From contig NZ_CP134399.1 of NCBI RefSeq assembly GCF_002968295.1, forward strand, positions 2,356,001 through 2,420,000: a stretch of 64,000 bases of DNA, written 5' to 3'. The notes under the pieces are model-generated. The model was not told the DNA's origin, made no database searches, and saw only the letters and a list, made by a program, of their open reading frames with translations. The position numbers were made by a program, and so were the translations under genes. Of the stretch, positions 61,222-64,000 are shown piece after piece. This stretch comes from Mycobacterium sp. ITM-2016-00317 (GTDB lineage: Bacteria; Actinomycetota; Actinomycetes; Mycobacteriales; Mycobacteriaceae). Within the stretch, counting starts at the first letter, position 1. Every line of letters begins with the position of its first letter.

Positions 61222-62891
61222 TGTCGGCCACCACCGCGGGGATCCTGTTCGTCCTCGCTCTCGTCATCGCGCTCGCGGCCGTGCACGTGCCGCTGGGCGA
61301 CTACATGTACCGCGTGTACAACACCGCCAGGGATTCCCGCGTCGAACGCGGCATCTACAAAGTCATCGGCGCCGACCCGAAATCCGAGCAGACCTGGGGT
61401 GCCTACGCCCGCAGCGTGCTCGCTTTCTCCGCGGTCGGCGTGCTGTTCCTGTTCTTCCTGCAACTGGTGCAGGGCAGGCTGCCGCTGCACCTCACCGATC
61501 CCGGCACCGAGATGACGCCGGCGTTGGCATGGAACACCGCGGTCAGCTTCGTCACCAACACGAACTGGCAGGCGTATTCGGGGGAGTCCACCCAGGGCCA
61601 CCTGGTGCAGATGGCGGGCCTGACCGTGCAGAACTTCGTGTCCGCCGCGGTCGGCATGGCCGTCGCGATCGCACTGGTTCGCGGCTTCGCCCGCACGAGA
61701 ACCGGTGAGCTGGGCAACTTCTGGGTCGACCTGGTGCGTGGCACCCTGCGGATCCTGCTGCCCGTCGCCGTCATCGGTGCGATCATCCTGATCGCCGGCG
61801 GGGTGATCCAGAACTTCGCCCTGCACTCGCAGGTCGTCAACACCCTGGCCGGCGGCACCCAGACCATCCCCGGCGGCCCGGTCGCCAGCCAGGAGGCGAT
61901 CAAGCTTCTCGGAACCAACGGCGGCGGCTTCTTCAACGTCAACTCCGCTCATCCCTTCGAAAACCCCACCGCGTGGACGAATTTCGTGCAGATCTTCCTG
62001 ATCGCGATGATCGCGTTCTCGCTGCCACGCACCTTCGGCAAGATGGTCGGCAACACCCGGCAAGGGCTGGCCATCGTCTCGGTGATGGGTGTCATCGCCG
62101 CGCTGAGCGTGACGCTGCTGATGCTGTTCCAATTGCAGGCCCACGGCACGGTGCCGACGGCGGTCGGCGCGGCCACCGAAGGCGTCGAGCAGCGCTTCGG
62201 TGTCGCGAACTCGGCGGTGTTCGCCGCGGCGACCACACTGACGTCGACCGGTGCGGTCAACTCGTTCCACGACTCCTACACGAGCCTGGGCGGCATGATG
62301 ACCCTGTTCAACATGCAGCTGGGTGAGATCGCGCCCGGCGGTGTGGGATCGGGTCTGTACGGCATGCTGATCCTGGCGATCATCACGGTCTTCGTCGCCG
62401 GCCTGATGGTCGGCCGCACCCCGGAGTACCTGGGCAAGAAGATCACCCCACGGGAGATCAAGCTCGCCGCAAGCTATTTCCTGGTCACGCCGCTGCTGGT
62501 GCTGACCGGCACGGCGATTGCGATGTCGGGTCCGGAGCAGCGTGACAGCATGCTCAACAGCGGGCCCCACGGACTTTCGGAAGTGCTCTACGCGTTCACG
62601 TCGGCGGCCAACAACAACGGCTCGGCCTTCGCCGGCATCAGCGTGAACACGCCCTGGTACAACACCGCGCTCGGGTTGGCCATGCTGCTGGGACGTTTCC
62701 TGCCGCTGATCCTCGTGCTGGCGCTGGCCGGCTCGCTGGCCCGACAGGGCAGCACGCCCGCCTCGGCCGGCACCCTGCCGACCCACCGTCCGCAGTTCGT
62801 CGGACTGGTCTCCGGCGTCACGCTGATCCTGGTCGCCCTGACCTTCCTGCCCATGCTCGCACTCGGGCCCCTCGCTGAAGGAATCCACTGA
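61221..62891 (+). CDS. kdpA: Potassium-transporting ATPase subunit KdpA
   Basis: A 556-residue K+-binding membrane subunit of the high-affinity Kdp ATPase. Four selectivity-filter repeats are visible: [58 protein letters not shown] and [14 protein letters not shown]. About ten helices. GTG 61221 overlaps the kdpF stop. Standard length. Confidence 0.97.
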   Translation: MSATTAGILFVLALVIALAAVHVPLGDYMYRVYNTARDSRVERGIYKVIGADPKSEQTWGAYARSVLAFSAVGVLFLFFLQLVQGRLPLHLTDPGTEMTPALAWNTAVSFVTNTNWQAYSGESTQGHLVQMAGLTVQNFVSAAVGMAVAIALVRGFARTRTGELGNFWVDLVRGTLRILLPVAVIGAIILIAGGVIQNFALHSQVVNTLAGGTQTIPGGPVASQEAIKLLGTNGGGFFNVNSAHPFENPTAWTNFVQIFLIAMIAFSLPRTFGKMVGNTRQGLAIVSVMGVIAALSVTLLMLFQLQAHGTVPTAVGAATEGVEQRFGVANSAVFAAATTLTSTGAVNSFHDSYTSLGGMMTLFNMQLGEIAPGGVGSGLYGMLILAIITVFVAGLMVGRTPEYLGKKITPREIKLAASYFLVTPLLVLTGTAIAMSGPEQRDSMLNSGPHGLSEVLYAFTSAANNNGSAFAGISVNTPWYNTALGLAMLLGRFLPLILVLALAGSLARQGSTPASAGTLPTHRPQFVGLVSGVTLILVALTFLPMLALGPLAEGIH

Positions 62892-62893
62892 AA

Positions 62894-64000
62894 ATGACTG
62901 TCACCATGGTGACTTCGGCGGTCGAATCCGCCGAAGCCGACTCGAAACCCGCGGCCCGCGTGGGCGGTGGGCTGCTCGACCCCACGATGCTGCTGCGCTC
63001 GCTGCCGGACGCGCTGCGCAAGCTCGATCCGCGCACGCTGTGGCGCAACCCGGTCATGTTCATCGTCGAGATCGGCGCCGTCTGGTCGACCGTCCTGGCG
63101 CTGATGGAGCCGTCCTGGTTCTCGTGGCTGATCGTGGTCTGGCTGTGGCTCACGGTGATCTTCGCCAACCTCGCCGAGGCGGTCGCCGAAGGCCGCGGCA
63201 AGGCCCAAGCCGACTCGCTTAGGAAAGCCAAGTCCGACACCGTCGCCCGCCGACTGAACGGCTGGACACCCGGCCGCACGGGCACCGAGGAGAGCATCGC
63301 GGCCCCGATGCTCAAGCAGGGCGACTATGTCGTCGTCGAAGCCGGACAGGTGATCCCCGGCGACGGTGACGTCGTGGAAGGCATTGCCTCGGTGGACGAG
63401 TCGGCGATCACCGGAGAATCGGCACCGGTCATCCGGGAGTCCGGCGGTGACCGGTCGGCGGTTACCGGCGGCACCACGGTGCTGTCCGACCGCATCGTCG
63501 TCAAGATCACCCAGAAGCCGGGGGACAGCTTCGTCGACCGGATGATCGCCCTCGTCGAAGGCGCCAACCGGCAGAAGACGCCCAACGAGATCGCACTGAA
63601 CATCCTGCTCAGCGCGCTGTCGATCATCTTCGTGTTCGCCGTCGCGACGCTGCAGCCGCTGGCGGTGTTCGCCAAGGCCGGCAACCCCGGCGTGCCCGAC
63701 ACCCTCGCGCTCGACGGCAATGGGGTGACCGGCATCGTCATGGTGGCGCTGTTGGTGTGCCTGATTCCGACCACCATCGGCGCGCTGCTGTCGGCCATCG
63801 GCATCGCGGGCATGGACCGCCTGGTGCAGCGCAACGTGCTGGCCATGTCCGGTCGCGCCGTCGAGGCCGCCGGCGACGTCAACACCCTGCTGCTGGACAA
63901 GACCGGCACCATCACCCTCGGCAACCGGCAGGCCGGCGAGTTCATCCCGCTGCGGGGTGTCAGCCCGGAGACCCTCGCCGACGCCGCGCAGCTGTCGAGC
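62894..64000 (+). CDS. kdpB: Potassium-transporting ATPase subunit KdpB (3' end outside window)
   Basis: The P-type ATPase catalytic subunit; 369 codons are visible. N-terminal membrane helices ([22 protein letters not shown]), the actuator motif [11 protein letters not shown], the unwound membrane segment [12 protein letters not shown] and the phosphorylated DKTGT motif are present. ATG 62894 is 2 bp after kdpA stops. The nucleotide-binding domain runs off the window. Confidence 0.97.
   Translation, partial: MTVTMVTSAVESAEADSKPAARVGGGLLDPTMLLRSLPDALRKLDPRTLWRNPVMFIVEIGAVWSTVLALMEPSWFSWLIVVWLWLTVIFANLAEAVAEGRGKAQADSLRKAKSDTVARRLNGWTPGRTGTEESIAAPMLKQGDYVVVEAGQVIPGDGDVVEGIASVDESAITGESAPVIRESGGDRSAVTGGTTVLSDRIVVKITQKPGDSFVDRMIALVEGANRQKTPNEIALNILLSALSIIFVFAVATLQPLAVFAKAGNPGVPDTLALDGNGVTGIVMVALLVCLIPTTIGALLSAIGIAGMDRLVQRNVLAMSGRAVEAAGDVNTLLLDKTGTITLGNRQAGEFIPLRGVSPETLADAAQLSS

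Noticed and set aside
61218-62888. 556-codon minus-strand frame exactly opposite kdpA
   Set aside because: Same frame boundaries as kdpA with low-complexity composition; an antisense artefact.
1-64000. Insertion sequences, transposases, integrases or origins of replication
   Set aside because: No transposase or integrase motif, terminal repeats or DnaA-box cluster was seen.

Overview
The window is high-GC actinobacterial DNA, and its backbone gene order is that of a rapidly growing Mycobacterium (Mycolicibacterium type). From left to right it runs sigB, DUF3099, DUF3039, YihY, DUF952, RidA, sigA, ppgK, suhB, cei, DUF4193, DUF3093, dut, DUF3710, ceoC/ceoB, an APC permease, a TrmA-like methyltransferase, dxs, the Rv2681/Rv2680 homologues, hemE-hemY-hemQ, msrB, aftC, a RibD-like reductase, zapE and clpC2. 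This matches the M. tuberculosis Rv2710 to Rv2667 interval as I remember it. A PGRS-type glycine-repeat gene, arabinan and F420-type enzymes, and many leaderless starts (a TAnnnT -10 box 6-8 nt before ATG/GTG) support the assignment.

Layout. 1-9.9 kb: sigma factors SigB (cut by the window edge) and SigA, small conserved genes, a PGRS-like protein and an O-methyltransferase. 9-25 kb: core genes for polyphosphate glucokinase, inositol monophosphatase, dUTPase, K+ uptake regulation, an RNA methyltransferase, NhaA and DXS. Here there is also a CRP-type site, an overlapping divergent promoter pair and a 61-bp tandem repeat. 25.1-41.4 kb: an accessory catabolic island between dxs and the Rv2681 homologue. 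It encodes a GntR regulator, RidA, a CoxG-like protein, an LLM flavin/F420 enzyme, an NMT1/TauABC-type ABC importer, a three-subunit molybdenum hydroxylase, a FUSC membrane protein, an enamidase-like amidohydrolase, a glutaryl-CoA dehydrogenase-like enzyme and a fused E1 2-oxoacid dehydrogenase. Four copies of one operator-like motif tie these genes together. 41.4-57.9 kb: core genes again, including the coproporphyrin-dependent haem genes and a translationally coupled clpC2-sigma-ogt-PPOX operon. 57.9-61 kb: small unknown ORFs, four tRNA genes and a Fic protein with a strong palindrome at its promoter. 61-64 kb: the start of kdpFAB, preceded by an extra micro-ORF.

The most interesting system is the island. 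The combination of importer, Mo hydroxylase, enamidase and glutaryl-CoA dehydrogenase reads as a route from an imported N-heterocycle to glutaryl-CoA, analogous to nicotinate breakdown. The substrate is inferred, not shown.

Caution on data quality: at least ten single-base (or -1 equivalent) frame breaks lie in CCGG/GGCC-rich runs. They affect hemE (twice), nhaA, an APC permease, two ABC transporter genes, a GNAT gene (twice) and two small genes. Nine are deletions. Sequencing or assembly error is the likelier explanation than gene decay, so these genes are annotated as single intact units with the break noted.
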